Notes under the pieces: model-generated
Database searches by the model: none
What the model saw: only the letters and a program-made list of their open reading frames with translations
What the model was told of the DNA's origin: nothing
Made by a program: the position numbers and the translations under genes
Source: Epiperipatus broadwayi
Taxonomy: Eukaryota; Onychophora; Udeonychophora; Euonychophora; Peripatidae
Direction: 5' to 3'
DNA length: 64,000 nucleotides
Assembly: GCA_028023455.1 (NCBI GenBank)
Contig: JAQFVV010006273.1
Coordinates: 4,226,142 to 4,290,141, forward strand
Shown: one piece after another, positions 49,271-61,123 of the stretch
Numbering within the stretch: position 1 is the stretch's first letter
How the letters are laid out: each line of letters opens with the position of its first letter

Positions 49271-50024
49271 ACTTTTTATTTTAAAACAATATTTCTATCA
49301 TTCTATTAAGCTATTATATTTAAATCTTATTATTATTAAATTTATGTTTATATGTTTTCCCTAATCTAATATAGCATTTTTATATTTTAAATATAATCAG
49401 TAAAAAAAAACATTTAAATTATATTTACGATACTTCTTCATCAGACTTTCTTGAACCGTTCATATTTAAGCTAAAAAAAAAAATATTTTATTTCTTCTTC
49501 AGTCACTTAATGTTCTATTTTAAAGTAAAACAATCACTACTCTGTTTAATAAATATTCATAGATGACAATCCTTGGTTTTCAAAATATTGTATACAATTA
49601 TTAATTCATGATATTCTCTTCTATTATTGTCTGCTAGTATTTTCCCGCGCGACTTTTCCGATGCATCTTGTACGTACTTTTATTTAAATATTCAGTAAAT
49701 TTTCTGTTTCCATGGATCCATTTTCATTAAGTAATTTAATTTTATATTTTTCCAATCAAGCATTTTCTCCATTGAATTCTTTATAATATTTTCTCTGATT
49801 AGATAAAGTTTTCGGCTCCTTTCCATAAAATACATAATAACTCTTTCATATTATTCTATAACCTTTTCTTTATTTTAAAATTCTGATACTATATTTTAAA
49901 TAATGTTTTCCTTTAAAAGATAAACATTCTTTCTTCATCATAATTTTCTTTATAATAAAACGCATATTAAATTTTTCCATAGAGAAGAATAAAATAACTT
50001 TAAAGCAGTCTTATAAATTTTGCG
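49271..50024. other. A/T-rich stretch between the two short minus-strand frames
   Basis: Contains scattered minus-strand reading fragments of acidic character (for example LNENGSMETENLLNI near 49700-49745) but with stops in all frames. It also contains TTTCCCGCGCG at 49641-49651, an E2F-like word and the most CpG-dense spot nearby. Confidence 0.3.
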
Positions 50025-50204
50025 TCATAAATTTTTCCTGACGGTAAGTAACTTCTCTTTTAATTTTTCATAAAGCGTCCCATTTATATCTCTTTGAGTT
50101 ATAATAATAAGTTTCTGGTTGAGCATAAATAAAGCTGTATTAAGACACTTTCCAAACATTTTTCCTTCAGCAATATTTTTAGGTATTTTTCCTTGTACTT
50201 CCAT
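50025..50204 (-). CDS. Candidate small gene, 59 codons, unknown function
   Basis: ATG at 50204-50202 in good context (G at -3, G at +4) opens 59 codons to TGA at 50027-50025. The start reads MEVQGKIPKNIAEGKMFGKC, the middle ALFMLNQKLIIITQRDINGT and the end LYEKLKEKLLTVRKNL. The frame is open eight codons upstream too. A plausible 3' splice site (CCTACAG) sits 7-8 nt before the ATG and a strong 5' splice-site word (GTAAGTG) lies 200 nt further upstream, after a promoter-like cluster. Predicted to be a soluble mixed alpha/beta or helical peptide; no signal peptide, no membrane span, no motif I recognise. It could be a first coding exon, a small ORF gene or a fragment of a lost gene. Composition differs from neighbouring chance ORFs. 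Confidence 0.35.
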   Translation of the reverse strand: MEVQGKIPKNIAEGKMFGKCLNTALFMLNQKLIIITQRDINGTLYEKLKEKLLTVRKNL

Positions 50205-50403
50205 CTCTACTGTAGGTTTTTTTGGTTAAACTCGAATAAAATTCCCTGGTAAGATAACTTTTAAAATTAGCAATCCATGTTGATACAGTCAAAATATATT
50301 ATATGTTACAGAAGAACTTTTAAAATAAATACTAAATTTTAAATTTATATTACTTTCCCAGCTACGGTGTTATCAGCTACAAAAATGTGTTACTTTCTCT
50401 TTC

Positions 50404-50563
50404 ACTTACACATTACTTCTCCCCCCGCTTCGTATAATTCTTATATTCTGTCTGCTAATTTACCTCCGTTGATTGGTTAATAACTTTATTTTAGCGTGAA
50501 CAAATTTATCCATTTTATTTTTATAACAGAATAGACGTTTAAAATAAAGAATTGATGACGTCA
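50404..50563 (-). promoter_or_regulatory. Promoter-like cluster: CRE, CCAAT box, 5' splice donor
   Basis: Reading on minus: TGACGTCA (full palindromic cAMP-response element) at 50563-50556, then CCAAT at 50476-50472, a C/G-richer patch CGAAGCGGGGGG at 50431-50420, then GTAAGTG at 50409-50403. The spacing suits transcription starting near 50440 toward the 50.0 kb ORF. The motifs are short and the assignment is inference. Confidence 0.3.
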
Positions 50564-52440
50564 TGTCTCAAAATATTATTTAGACTAGTATTTTTAAATT
50601 CAATTTTAATTTTACCAAAATTATTTAAACTTTAAAACAATTATTAAAACAATATTTAATATTTTAACCTTTACTTTAATAATCGATGGCAATTATATCT
50701 AGTTTCAAATTCACAAACTTTTATTATTATTTTAACAAGCGTGTGTGTGAAGGTATATAATATACAGTCACGTGTTTACTAACTTTATCAAATGATTTTT
50801 TATTTACGTCTCGGTCTAAATTACCAAAACTGATATATTTTTATAAAAAATTTGGAAAATAATTTAAAAATTGTAGAACTAAATATAATTCTCACCATCC
50901 CACAGTTTATTAATAAAATATACTCTATTAATTTTGACTATTAAATATAATTATAACACTACATATAGCGTTTATTTAATTTATTAGTTTTAAAATATTA
51001 TACTCAAATTATTAATATACTTTTAAACTATCTATAGCTGTATTATTTTATATGGACAGCTTTTACAACCATAAGCAAGGATATTATTAAGCTTTATTTA
51101 CTGTTTTCTTTTAAAATAATTTATTACACTGTTATATACCAGGTATTTTCAGCTTTAAATTGTACTATAAAATTTACTTATCCTACTATTATTTATATAT
51201 TATACAAATATAACTTAAAATTTAAAATTTTTTTAGTAATTGACCTTTCTACCCTACCATGACCTACAAACAAGGGCACAATATATATATAAACTGTAAT
51301 AGTAAGACAAACGCAGCAGGAGGGAATTGGAATGAGAAGCTTTTATCTAAAGAAGTTTTATGATAAATCTGAAATATCTCTGTATTTAGCATCAAATCAA
51401 GCAAGTAGAAATAAATGAAATTAGATTATTTCTCCCTTCCAGTTCCTCCTATATACACATATTTATTTCCAACCATAAGAAAGAAATCACTTGTTTCTTT
51501 CTTTTTTAAAAAAAAAAAATATAAGTAGGACACAGTTCTAGTAATATATAGTGGCAATCTGTTAATAATAAAAAAATGAAAGATTTATGTATACATTAAT
51601 GAGATTAAGAATCGCGATTATACTTGTCAAAAAAAAAAAACAATGAACATGTTAAAAAATTATCAAACTATATATACAAGCACATTATAATTATAATACA
51701 TAAATGACTTAAGTTTATAATTTAAGCCAAAATAAAATATAAGTGGAAATTAAAGTTACATTTAAGATTGCATATGTCTTTATTATTTAGCCATGAAGAC
51801 ATTTTAGTCCACAGTCCATATGGATGGCTTATGGTGATTTCTGTTCTTGATCATTTATTAGTAACAACAGGCATTGGTCAGGCAAAATTGTTCTAGCTCT
51901 CTATATTTCTTGGGTAACATCTTTCAGGCTCCAGCAGAAAGAAAAACGATTGAGAGATAGAGAGAAAAGTCTATTCAGCCATTTTACCTATAACACCCAT
52001 TTTAAATTCTTTTTCTTCTTGTCTATCCGAAGGCTAGTGGTTTACAAATTTATTCAGCAGGTAACTAAGATTTTTTTTCTGGTTTGCAGAGAGCTCTGTC
52101 CAAAAAGTTAACTATATTTCTTTATTTCTTCTCCAATAAAAAAAAATCTTTGTGGCTGTTTTTCGGTCTAAGCAGTGGAGCTGAGCCAGATAAAAGAGAG
52201 AGAACAATAGACAAATTCTCAATTTATACCAACTTGTTGGCCATCTTACATTCCAATGCCATTGTTCTGCTATTTTATTTTTAATTAAAAAATTTTTTAA
52301 TTAATTATTCCTATCTAACTAATTTTTTTTTCTAATGAGTTCTGTGATTCTAGGAATTTTATTTTGTTATGTAAAATAAAATCTTTTAACTTTATTTCAT
52401 AAAATTTCTTGAATATGCTTTAAAGTTTCTATTTAAATTT
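50564..52440. other. A/T-rich stretch, nothing recognised
   Basis: CACGTG E-box word at 50771-50776. The 52084-52284 ORF (plus) follows a pyrimidine-rich TTTTTTTTCTGGTTTGCAG at 52071-52089 that looks like a 3' splice site, but the encoded peptide is not recognisable. Confidence 0.35.
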
Positions 52441-52446
52441 AGCCTA

Positions 52447-52494
52447 CATTCACTGTGGTTGGATTCAGGGTCTTTAGTTAAACCACAGTGAATG
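52447..52494. repeat. Perfect 14-bp inverted repeat (hairpin)
   Basis: CATTCACTGTGGTT at 52447-52460 and AACCACAGTGAATG at 52481-52494 form a perfect stem with a 20-nt loop. A (TA)n tract (52507-52521) follows. It could be a terminator-like or transposon-end hairpin. It sits at the truncated edge of the Gypsy RT relic. Confidence 0.7.
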
Positions 52495-52554
52495 ATGAAG
52501 CAAACATATATATATATATATTTAATATGTATATATGTGTAGCTTCAGTATTAG

Positions 52555-53620
52555 CCTTGCCCCGCTATTTTTTTAAACCAAAGGTAATCCGATTGAAATT
52601 GTATGCCTTTCCATTATACTAAAAAGCAGTATATTTCTGATCATTAAGATGCAGCTTGATTTGCCAGTAACTGATGATCAAATCAAACATCAAAAATATT
52701 TTTTTATCACAGAATTTTGCTAATAACTCATTCATAGGTGGAAGCACATTTGTTTCAGACATAATTATCTTATTTAATTGATGAGCATCCAAACACAACC
52801 AAATAGACCCATCCTTTTTTTACTGTTACAATAGGGTTGTTGAAAGGGGATGAACATGTAGAGATGATTCCCCACTAAAGCATTTTCTCTATCTGACCCT
52901 CTACTTCTCCTTGATATTGATGAGGTATAGGGTATGCACAGGCCTAGATCTCTTACAAGTTTTATTCTGTGTTCATACACTTGAATAACTCTGGGGAATT
53001 TTAGAAAAAATGCTCTGGTATTCATTTAGTACTTTCTTCAGATGTTTCCCCTGATCTTTATCTATCAACATTGATTCCTTCACCTTTTCCTCTATTTCTA
53101 TTTTCATTCCTGCATTTTGCCCATAGTGCTCTGCTGTGAATGTCATTGATTCATTGTTCAGTTTTACATGACTTAGATTATAATCTAGCACACAGCTGGT
53201 CTTATGCATAAAATCTGATTCCAGTATAACCTCATGGATCAGACCTTCCAAGATAAGCATAACATGACTATATTCATTTCCTCCTATATGCATGTTTACT
53301 CATACTTGTTTTGTTGCCAGGTTTGCACTTTTACTGTTAGCCATTGTGACACATACCATCTTTAATGGCAAAATTTTAACTTTAGGGTTAATACATTTTA
53401 TTCCATTAAACACTTTCTAAAACATCACTGACACCTGGCTTCCAGAATCAAGTAAAGTACTTGTTATCACCCCTTCTATCATCACTTTTACTTTTGGACA
53501 TCCTTGAGATGCTATTATTGGCTCCCTCTCCTCCCAGCTATATGCCAGGTTTGATACTTGCATATGGCTCTTTTCTGTCCTTCTTTATTTACCCATCTTC
53601 AATGCCCTAAATCCACCTAA
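52555..53620 (-). pseudogene. Second Ty3/Gypsy relic: protease and reverse transcriptase
   Basis: Minus-strand translation shows TLLDSGSQVSVMF near 53455-53415, a retropepsin with intact D-S-G. EVILESDFMHKTSCVLDY near 53235-53185 is the 'ILGxDFLxxxxxxIDY' protease end. A linker SIFSKIP near 53015 leads to the RT. The RT reads GIISTCSSPFNNPIVTVKKK near 52870-52810, the 'GIIxxSxSPxxSPxVxVxKKDG' motif, then CLDAHQLNKII, LPPMNELLAKF and IFLMFDLITSYWQIKL near 52690. It breaks off at ITFGLKK near 52565, before the YxDD motif. Frameshifts separate ORFs 52973-53293 and 52774-53025. It belongs to a different lineage from the 43-46 kb element, so the two are not halves of one insertion. Confidence 0.75.
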
Positions 53621-56600
53621 AATATCTAACTGTTTTTACTTTCTCTCTTTTCATTTGTTTGTCTGCTTTACTCTTTTGCAAATCTAACCACTTTCTTAAT
53701 TACAATCATGCAATTTAGCATTTCTTTGAATATTTTCAAACAAGGAGAAAGAAAAAAATTAATTGAATGTTATTTATGATGGTTCTGTACCCATGTTGGG
53801 AAAGCCAAATGAACTGGGTGGGAGATTTTAATCTTTAAAAAAAAATTAAGATTGTGAAAAATGTTGATTTCTTTTTATAGAAAAATGACAATATTATAAA
53901 ATTATTTATTATAAATTCAATCTATTCCAGCTGCAATTTAAATATTACAGAACCCAATTCCTCAGGCAGAAAAGCATAATACCCAGAGGGTGAGGTAACA
54001 CAAGGTATAACCTGCAGCCATATTTCCAGGTTACAGAACTTCTTGGCTGCTGAATTCAAACTCTGTCTTTCAAAGCACTTTATTTGTTTTGCAGTAAACT
54101 TCAGGTGCCAGTTAATTACAAAAAGTAATTAACATGCCCTGAATGACAGCTACCAATTCAATACCTGATAAATCCCAAACTAGCTCAGTCATAAAGAAAG
54201 AGTATCCAACATAAATAAAGTGTTAATTATTCGATTGACATTCAAGAAAATTGTTTCTTAGTGGTATAACCTCAAAAAACCATTAAATACTAATTAGCAG
54301 ACCCTACTTATACTTAATCTTTAAACAAACTTATTATTAGATATTTAAAAATGATTCTACACCCACCCTTTCAATATGCAAACAATAATAAAATGGTATA
54401 CATAATATAAGCAAATATTCTTACTAAAGATATACACTAATAATGCCATAAAATTAACATACAAATAACTGTGTACTGAAGCAATCAATCCTAATTAATG
54501 ATTGAGCTTCATGGTCCTTCATACTTATTAAGTTAATAACCCATGTTTAAACTCGCTCCTATATTCATGTATATCTATTTTATGTATATGTTTGAGATGT
54601 TCACCTAGAAAGTTATAAAGTTTAGCTTTTAATATTTTTACTATTATTTATTATTAATTCTTATTAAAATCAAAATCTATTGGGTGCAGCTCAAATTATA
54701 TATATATATAAAACAGGAGAAATTACTAACACAATATTAATTTTACAAATATTTTTTTTGAAGTTTGTAAAATTAAAACTTTTCATTTAAATTTTTTATT
54801 AAAAAAAAACAAAACATTTTTTTATTTATTTTAAAAATCCAAGATGGAGTATGCAACTGTTAATTGTCCAAAAATAATTAAAAGGGTGAAAGTTTTACAT
54901 TGTCTAATTTTGGAAAAGAATATCTAATTAAACTGTACTAAAAGTAAAAAAGGAAATTAAATGAAGAATTTCTACTTTTGTAATTAACATTTTATCAAAT
55001 CTATTTCTAATCTGGAAATATATTTGAATATATTTTTGAACAAATTATCTAACAGTTGCATCTCCAAAATAATAGGTGAAGGAAATGATAAATTCCTACT
55101 AGATAGTAATCATGAATGAAATTAAAAAAGGAATATTAAAAGCATTCCTCAAATACATGAGGGCAGTATATAATGGGCCAATTTTTGACCACTGGGAAAG
55201 AACTAATTTGTAGATTAGCAGTTGCCAAAATACTCCACGCTACTTTATTTTGCAAAATGTTGAATGAGTAATCAAACTAAGCACCTTTTCTCATTTTTGC
55301 TGGTCTATCTCTCACCACCAATAATCATCTCACTGATGCCCCAAAAATGATAGAAAGTATGATCTAAGAACTGAGAAATGTGTAATGGAAACTTGGACTA
55401 CATTGAAAGTTGTTTGCATCTTGTTAATTTGCCATGCTGGAGCCAAACTGTCAAAATTGACTTTTTAATATAGCATGGTAATTAATCTAAGAACTTCCTA
55501 GGAAATTTATGTCTAATTCCTTCTAAAACTAATCTGAACCTCAGCTATTCAGATTTCTTATTTAAATTGTTAAATTTTTTTAACACTTAATGTAAATTTG
55601 CTCTCATATTAATAATTTTTTATTTATATGTAAACTCTGTCATATGCTTTTATTTCTTTAATTTTGGTGTAGTTCCTTTTTTAATTTCAAACTTTTATTT
55701 TATTATTTTAAGTTGCCAATCTAAACAATTTTGTGAGCCTAATGTATAAAGTTATTTTTTCTATCTACTCAGACCTCCTTAGGTCAAGGTTAGTAAAACC
55801 CCTCTCTTTTGAGTTCAATTTACATTCTTAATTAATATGCTCACCAGATTGTTACTCAAATTAACCTAGTATCATTATTTTCTTTATGCATCAAAAAGGA
55901 TATTATTTATGAATAACTTTTAAATCCCCCAAAAATTAACGCTATTAAATATTTGATATGTCACTCACTTAATTCTGAAAAGGTGATTTCTTATTGTTAT
56001 TGCTTTTTATATTATCCATATTATAATGCTATTCTCTTAATATTTCAAAGACTTGATTATTCTAAAGTTATATAATTTTCAAGGGTGGGTTTTCAATATG
56101 GTAAATAGCAAGGAAAAAATGAGGAGTAATTTTAAAATTTTATTTTGTATGAATTAAATCTTTCCCATATGTATTACATAGCATAGTGTTAATTGCCTAA
56201 GTTGTAGCATTTGAGTGATGTTCATGTGTTTTAAAATAGTAACTTTCATTTCATGTCATTAAAGACAAAGTGTTATGCTGCATTGCTGATATATGGTTTA
56301 TTTTTTATATTATATGCTTTTAACCTGGAGGGTTGTGATGAGTTCAAACCCATAGATGTTCTTTACATTCTATCCCATGAACAGTTGACCTTCCTTGGAT
56401 CATTTTCATATTACAGGCCTCTCGTTTTAGTTGCACCAGAGAACCATAGGGACCACATCAAGTCTAATTAAACTTCTTTAAGCAGTGCCCTAGAAAAAAG
56501 ACTCTTATCCACTCCATTTTCTTCATTTAAAAGCACAATCTCAATTCAGATTTTTCTGCCTTCATATTAGCACCGCTACTTTCATTATTATTAATTTATT

Positions 56601-59600
56601 TATTTAATGACCTCATTTTGATGCTGTAACAATAAAATTGTGCTTTGCTTATGTATATATATATCTTTCCAATGATCTTGTATTTCTTCTTATTTGAAAA
56701 ATTCTCCCCCCCCCATCATAATTTATCTCATTTATTTAAGAGTATACATATATTAGAATGGTGAAGCATTCTTTTCTTTTTAAATTCAAATTTAAAGAAT
56801 GGTTACAAATATTTTGTTCACTAAGCAAATAAACTTGATTTAAATGTACGTTGTTTTATTAAATATTGACAAATATTATCCTTAATGATAAACCATTTTT
56901 AAAATATATTTTAGTGATTTTCATGATGAAATGGCATGAAAATAGTTTATGTAATATGTTTAATGATTCCTAGAATGCTCCAGAAATTTGTACATTAATC
57001 ATCACATTTCAGAACTGCCACTAAAGCGTTAATTTAAATATGTTGTAAGTTTGCTTTATAATCAAGTGATTGGCATCTTGAACTCACCCACCAAGTATAC
57101 CTATTTACATATAATATGTCATTTATTCATAAGAGCATATGAAACATAATAGTGTGATCAATTGTATGTCACTCTCTATCTCCATGTAGATCATCTTGTC
57201 ATGCCCATTCAAATAAATATATAATTAATTTACTGTTTCTTATTAAATATTTTATTATTCAAGCCACTTATGTAGTTCAAATTATCTTCTTTTCACTTCC
57301 ATACATTCCAATGTATATGTACATTCTTTTGTTAAATATGTCTCTTTGCTCTTCTAGTGGGTCGCATTTAAGAATAAATTCTTGTGTGCCATCACTATTA
57401 TGTTATTTATTAGGTGTTTGATTTGGGGCTTGTGGAATAGGTTCGAATCTAGGTTGGTCCCTGATCTGGGTTTGGAGTACATTTCATTGAATTCCAGCTC
57501 ATGTTAGCTGAATCAACATGTTTTGACTGGTGCAGTACACACATTTGGAATTATAAGTAGTATTTATTTAGGAAAGCTTTGTGAACATTTGGTTAGCACA
57601 ATGATAAGCGGATATCCACACACTTACTGTTCATCTATGCTGAATATCAAGAATCACTCAAAGGTTGCTACTGCTATGTATTGTTCATAAAGTTAATACT
57701 AGTCTATGAATGGGAATAAGAATTTATATTACCTAGGATTTTGAAAGTTTCTCTGAGATGGGTGGCTTCTTGCTTTCTTCTGCTGAATATAGATTACCAA
57801 CCATTTGGATTTGGGTTCTTTGATGGTTTTAGACATGGCTCCTTATTGCTTATATGCAGGCAGATAGATACCTTTGGTGGTTTAGATTTCTATACAGGTA
57901 TTATTTATAATAGACAGATTGTTAATGTTCTGATGGACTGAGGCTGAAATCTGGCCACATACTTTGACAATTGTTTAGCATGGTATGATCTTAATATAAT
58001 AACAAGTTGAAAATATAGGAGTTTGCAAAGAGAATTAAAACTAATGTATATCTGAGTGCATCAAATTTTTGGTCTTATTTATATGTCGTTGCCTTGTTGT
58101 TATCTTTTTTTCTTTAATTAAAATTCCCGAATCAATTAAATTCTATTAATTATTTTCCATTGTATATTAACCAGTCCTTGGATAAGATAGTTTTTAATTA
58201 TTCCCATTGTCATGTTTGTAGCAGATTATAATTACTAACTCCCATTCTTTATTTATCAGACACGATCTTGAGTGAATTTTTTAAATTTAATTATAAGATT
58301 TTCTTTATTTTTAAATTTACTTTCATATTTTATTTACATACATACATACATTTATTTTCTTTATATTTGAAATCAATCTCTATTCACACCTCCCTTATTC
58401 TTAAAATAAATGAAGAGAGATTTTTAGTTTTTCCTTTTTTTAGTAATTTTAATTTTTGCTAATTTAAATTCCCCATTCCACCAAATTACTCTTTAATTAG
58501 TTTGTAAAACTTTACAAATGACCATTTAATGCCCCCCCCCTCCAAATTGTTTTTTTAATTATTATTTCAAACTAGTAAAACTTATACTAATAAATGACAT
58601 TTGCCCTTTGGCGATCTACGTTTATATGAAGAAAACTCTTTAAACTTTTATAGATTTTTTTTTTTCAGAGATATTTTAATTCAATCATTTCTTAATAAAA
58701 TATTCTGCAGTGATTTTATTATTCATTAAAGTTTAAATTTCAAAATCTTTTTATAATTTAAATATAAGATTTTATTTTGATAATTATAAACAACAATTTT
58801 AAATGTAGTGCTGTTCATTAGCAATACAATATATTGAAACTATATAGTTTATACTGTAATTGTCTAATACAACTCAAAAACTGTACAACTTTTATTGGCT
58901 TTATTTTTATGGTTAAGCATATATATTAACCATTACCATTGGCTAAATAGCATATAATATAATCAAAATTATGACCGAAAGTCTCTCATATTACTGCTTA
59001 AAAGAAAATGTTATTTTATAAATGATTAAAAATGTTTTTCCAATCAGATTTTCTGATCAATGCTTATTTTTGTAATTAACATTATTATTAAGGAAATCAT
59101 CATCAAATTGTATAAACAAATTGAGGTACACACACACATAAAATACATATTTTATAAAGTGATATAAAATAGAGTAATAAATCAAGCATTACAACACATA
59201 ATATTTAAAAATTAAGTGATTATAATTATGATTAAATTTATTTAAATTGGAGAATAAACAATTCACTTCAACTCTGTGTATGTGTGTGCATGATATTTTA
59301 TATGTTTTAAATTAGATCAAGTATAAATGTACAAACTAGCCATATTAATTTATCTTGTGTAGTTATAAAAAAAGGTATTTATTTAATAGTGTAATCTAAT
59401 TAAAAAATCAATTTAAAAACAAAATAAATATCACAGAATTTTTAAAAGAAAATAATGTAATAAATTAATATAGTTATTATTTATTAAGCAAATAATTTTA
59501 AAATTGCTTATGTTACTTTCTGTCTATAAAATTTGCATTTTAATTCAAAACCAGATAGTGTTCTATCATCTGCATAATCCACATCCTTGAAAATTTTCTA

Positions 59601-60429
59601 GAAACATTAGAAAACATCAAAGCATAATGGGAAATATGAGTTAATCAGAACATCATCTGACCAAAGGTATAAATAATGATGCTGGGGAAAATCTAGTTAT
59701 TCTTCACAATCTTTTAGAAAAATCCAGGTAAGTTAAAACTCTAAAATGACCATTTTGTTTGCCATCATCATCATGACTGAGTAGATCGTCTTACTCTAGG
59801 TTTTTTGTGTAGTTGGCAAAAATGTCTTCTTTTACTTGTATTAGGAAAAGAATAAAATAATAAATAAAAAAGGAAATTATCACTGATTATTATTTCAAGA
59901 CCATTTCATTTATTGCAGTCAACTTTTAATAGAAATATTATAAATTTACTCACAGGATATGTCCAATAACTTGCTGGTCCTTTTATTTTAAATTAATAGT
60001 GAAATATCTGATATCTTTATAAAATATGTATAATAACTTCAATCAAGTTAGTGATATTTTTATTTAAAAATTGTGAAGTAGCTTATATCTTCATTTAAAA
60101 TAAGTATATAACAACTTCAATCAAATTGCTATCTTCACTTAAAATAATGCTGAAACAACTTTTTTCTCAACTTTAAAAAGTGTGAATATCTTGTCTCAAT
60201 ATTATGGATTATTTCATCATGAATTATTGAAAGAAACTCATAAACTTCATAGCTTGATGAAATGCTGAATTTCAATTAAAATCAATTGAATCAATACATT
60301 TATGGATTATAGTCTATTGTCTGGTTATATAAAATATAATAAGACCTGAACTATTTGGAAGCATTGATTAAATGTCTATACACTAATGGATTAATAAAAT
60401 ACTTCTAATAAATAAAGTGATTGTGTAAT
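53621..60429. other. Long A/T-rich region without a recognised gene
   Basis: Poly-C runs occur at 56706-56714 and 58531-58539; (ACAT)n at 58336-58351; (AC)n at 59128-59137. ORF 56253-56471 (72 codons; ends PENHRDHIKSN) has a hydrophobic start and a polar, balanced tail and is the least chance-like here, but no family is recognised. ORF 57741-57941 (66 codons) contains GFGFFDGFRHGS and is likewise unassigned. A box-B-like GGTTCGAATCT at 57441-57451 has no convincing A box. Confidence 0.4.
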
Positions 60430-60566
60430 TGTGTGTTATTACTAACAAGTTGTTGTATTTGAAAATTTTAAATAAAGTTTAACATTTTCTGCACATTCAA
60501 TATTTACTCATAGATGATGGAAATAGTCCAACATATCACATGTAATAATATACCATCATCACAAAC
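60430..60566 (+). repeat. Family X interspersed repeat, copy 5
   Basis: The clearest copy: GTGTGTTATTACTAACAAG, GTTGTATTTGAAAATTTTAAA, TAAAGTTTAACATTTTCTG, CACATTCAATATTTACTCAT, AGATGATGGAAATAGTCC, then a terminus CCATCATCACAAAC. The terminus is the reverse complement of the GTTTGTGATGATGG start of copies 2 and 4, defining one end of the family. Confidence 0.65.
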
Positions 60567-61052
60567 TTTAAGGCAAATATTATCTGCCTTGATTTAGTTG
60601 GAAGTCTTGATAGATAAACTCTGAAAGAAGTTACATCGGACATCCTGAATTGTGAATTTTGTTATTTCTTTACTCTTTTTCAATGTCTGAGTAATAAAAC
60701 AAATATTGACTTTAAACTCAAATGGGACAAATTGAAAAAGTATATTAATAGATAGTTTAATACTTTTTAAATAATTTTGTATTGCTTTTATTTTAAACAA
60801 ATTCGCTAAAATTTTTACTCCAAAGTACTTTTCCCAATGATTTATTAATTTTAATTATTTTATAGTTTTTACTGTTTAGCAGTCTTCTTCAAAATGATAA
60901 AACACAATTGCACTATATTATTTTTTACACAAACATACAATAGTCTTAGCATATATATATATAGATATTTCAAGATAAGATTATTGTATGTTTTTATAAA
61001 AAATAATGTAATGCAATTACATTTTATAGCTTAAGCCTACTAGACATGTCAT

Positions 61053-61123
61053 GCGATGGTGGCCTAGTGTTTAGCATAACTGCCGTCCAAGCAGCTGGCC
61101 CGGGTTCACTTCCCGGTTGACGC
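61053..61123 (+). tRNA. tRNA-Gly(TCC)-like sequence, second copy
   Basis: Seventy-one nt, colinear with 13332-13402. The T stem CCGGG/CCCGG is perfect and TTCACTT fills the T loop. The anticodon stem CTGC/GCAG surrounds loop CGTCCAA: the anticodon remains TCC but the invariant T33 is G, which a working tRNA would not tolerate. The acceptor GCGATGG/TTGACGC has an A-A mismatch. Followed by ATTTGCCATATG, like the first copy, then an A-run. Pol III A and B boxes (GTTTAGCATAAC region, GGTTCACTTCC) are partly kept. Best read as a tRNA pseudogene or SINE head. Confidence 0.6.

Noticed and set aside
44457-53293. The two Gypsy relics as one long element
   Set aside because: Each has its own protease, and the sequences belong to different lineages (D-R-V after a knuckle versus D-S-G), with 7 kb of unrelated DNA between them.
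56253-56471. 72-codon ORF as a gene
   Set aside because: The tail looks protein-like but there is no recognised family and no promoter or splice support. Left as a remark only.
57427-57640. tRNA-derived SINE suggested by GGTTCGAATCT and a GGTTAGCACAATG word
   Set aside because: The two words are over 100 bp apart in the wrong order for A and B boxes, and no cloverleaf forms.
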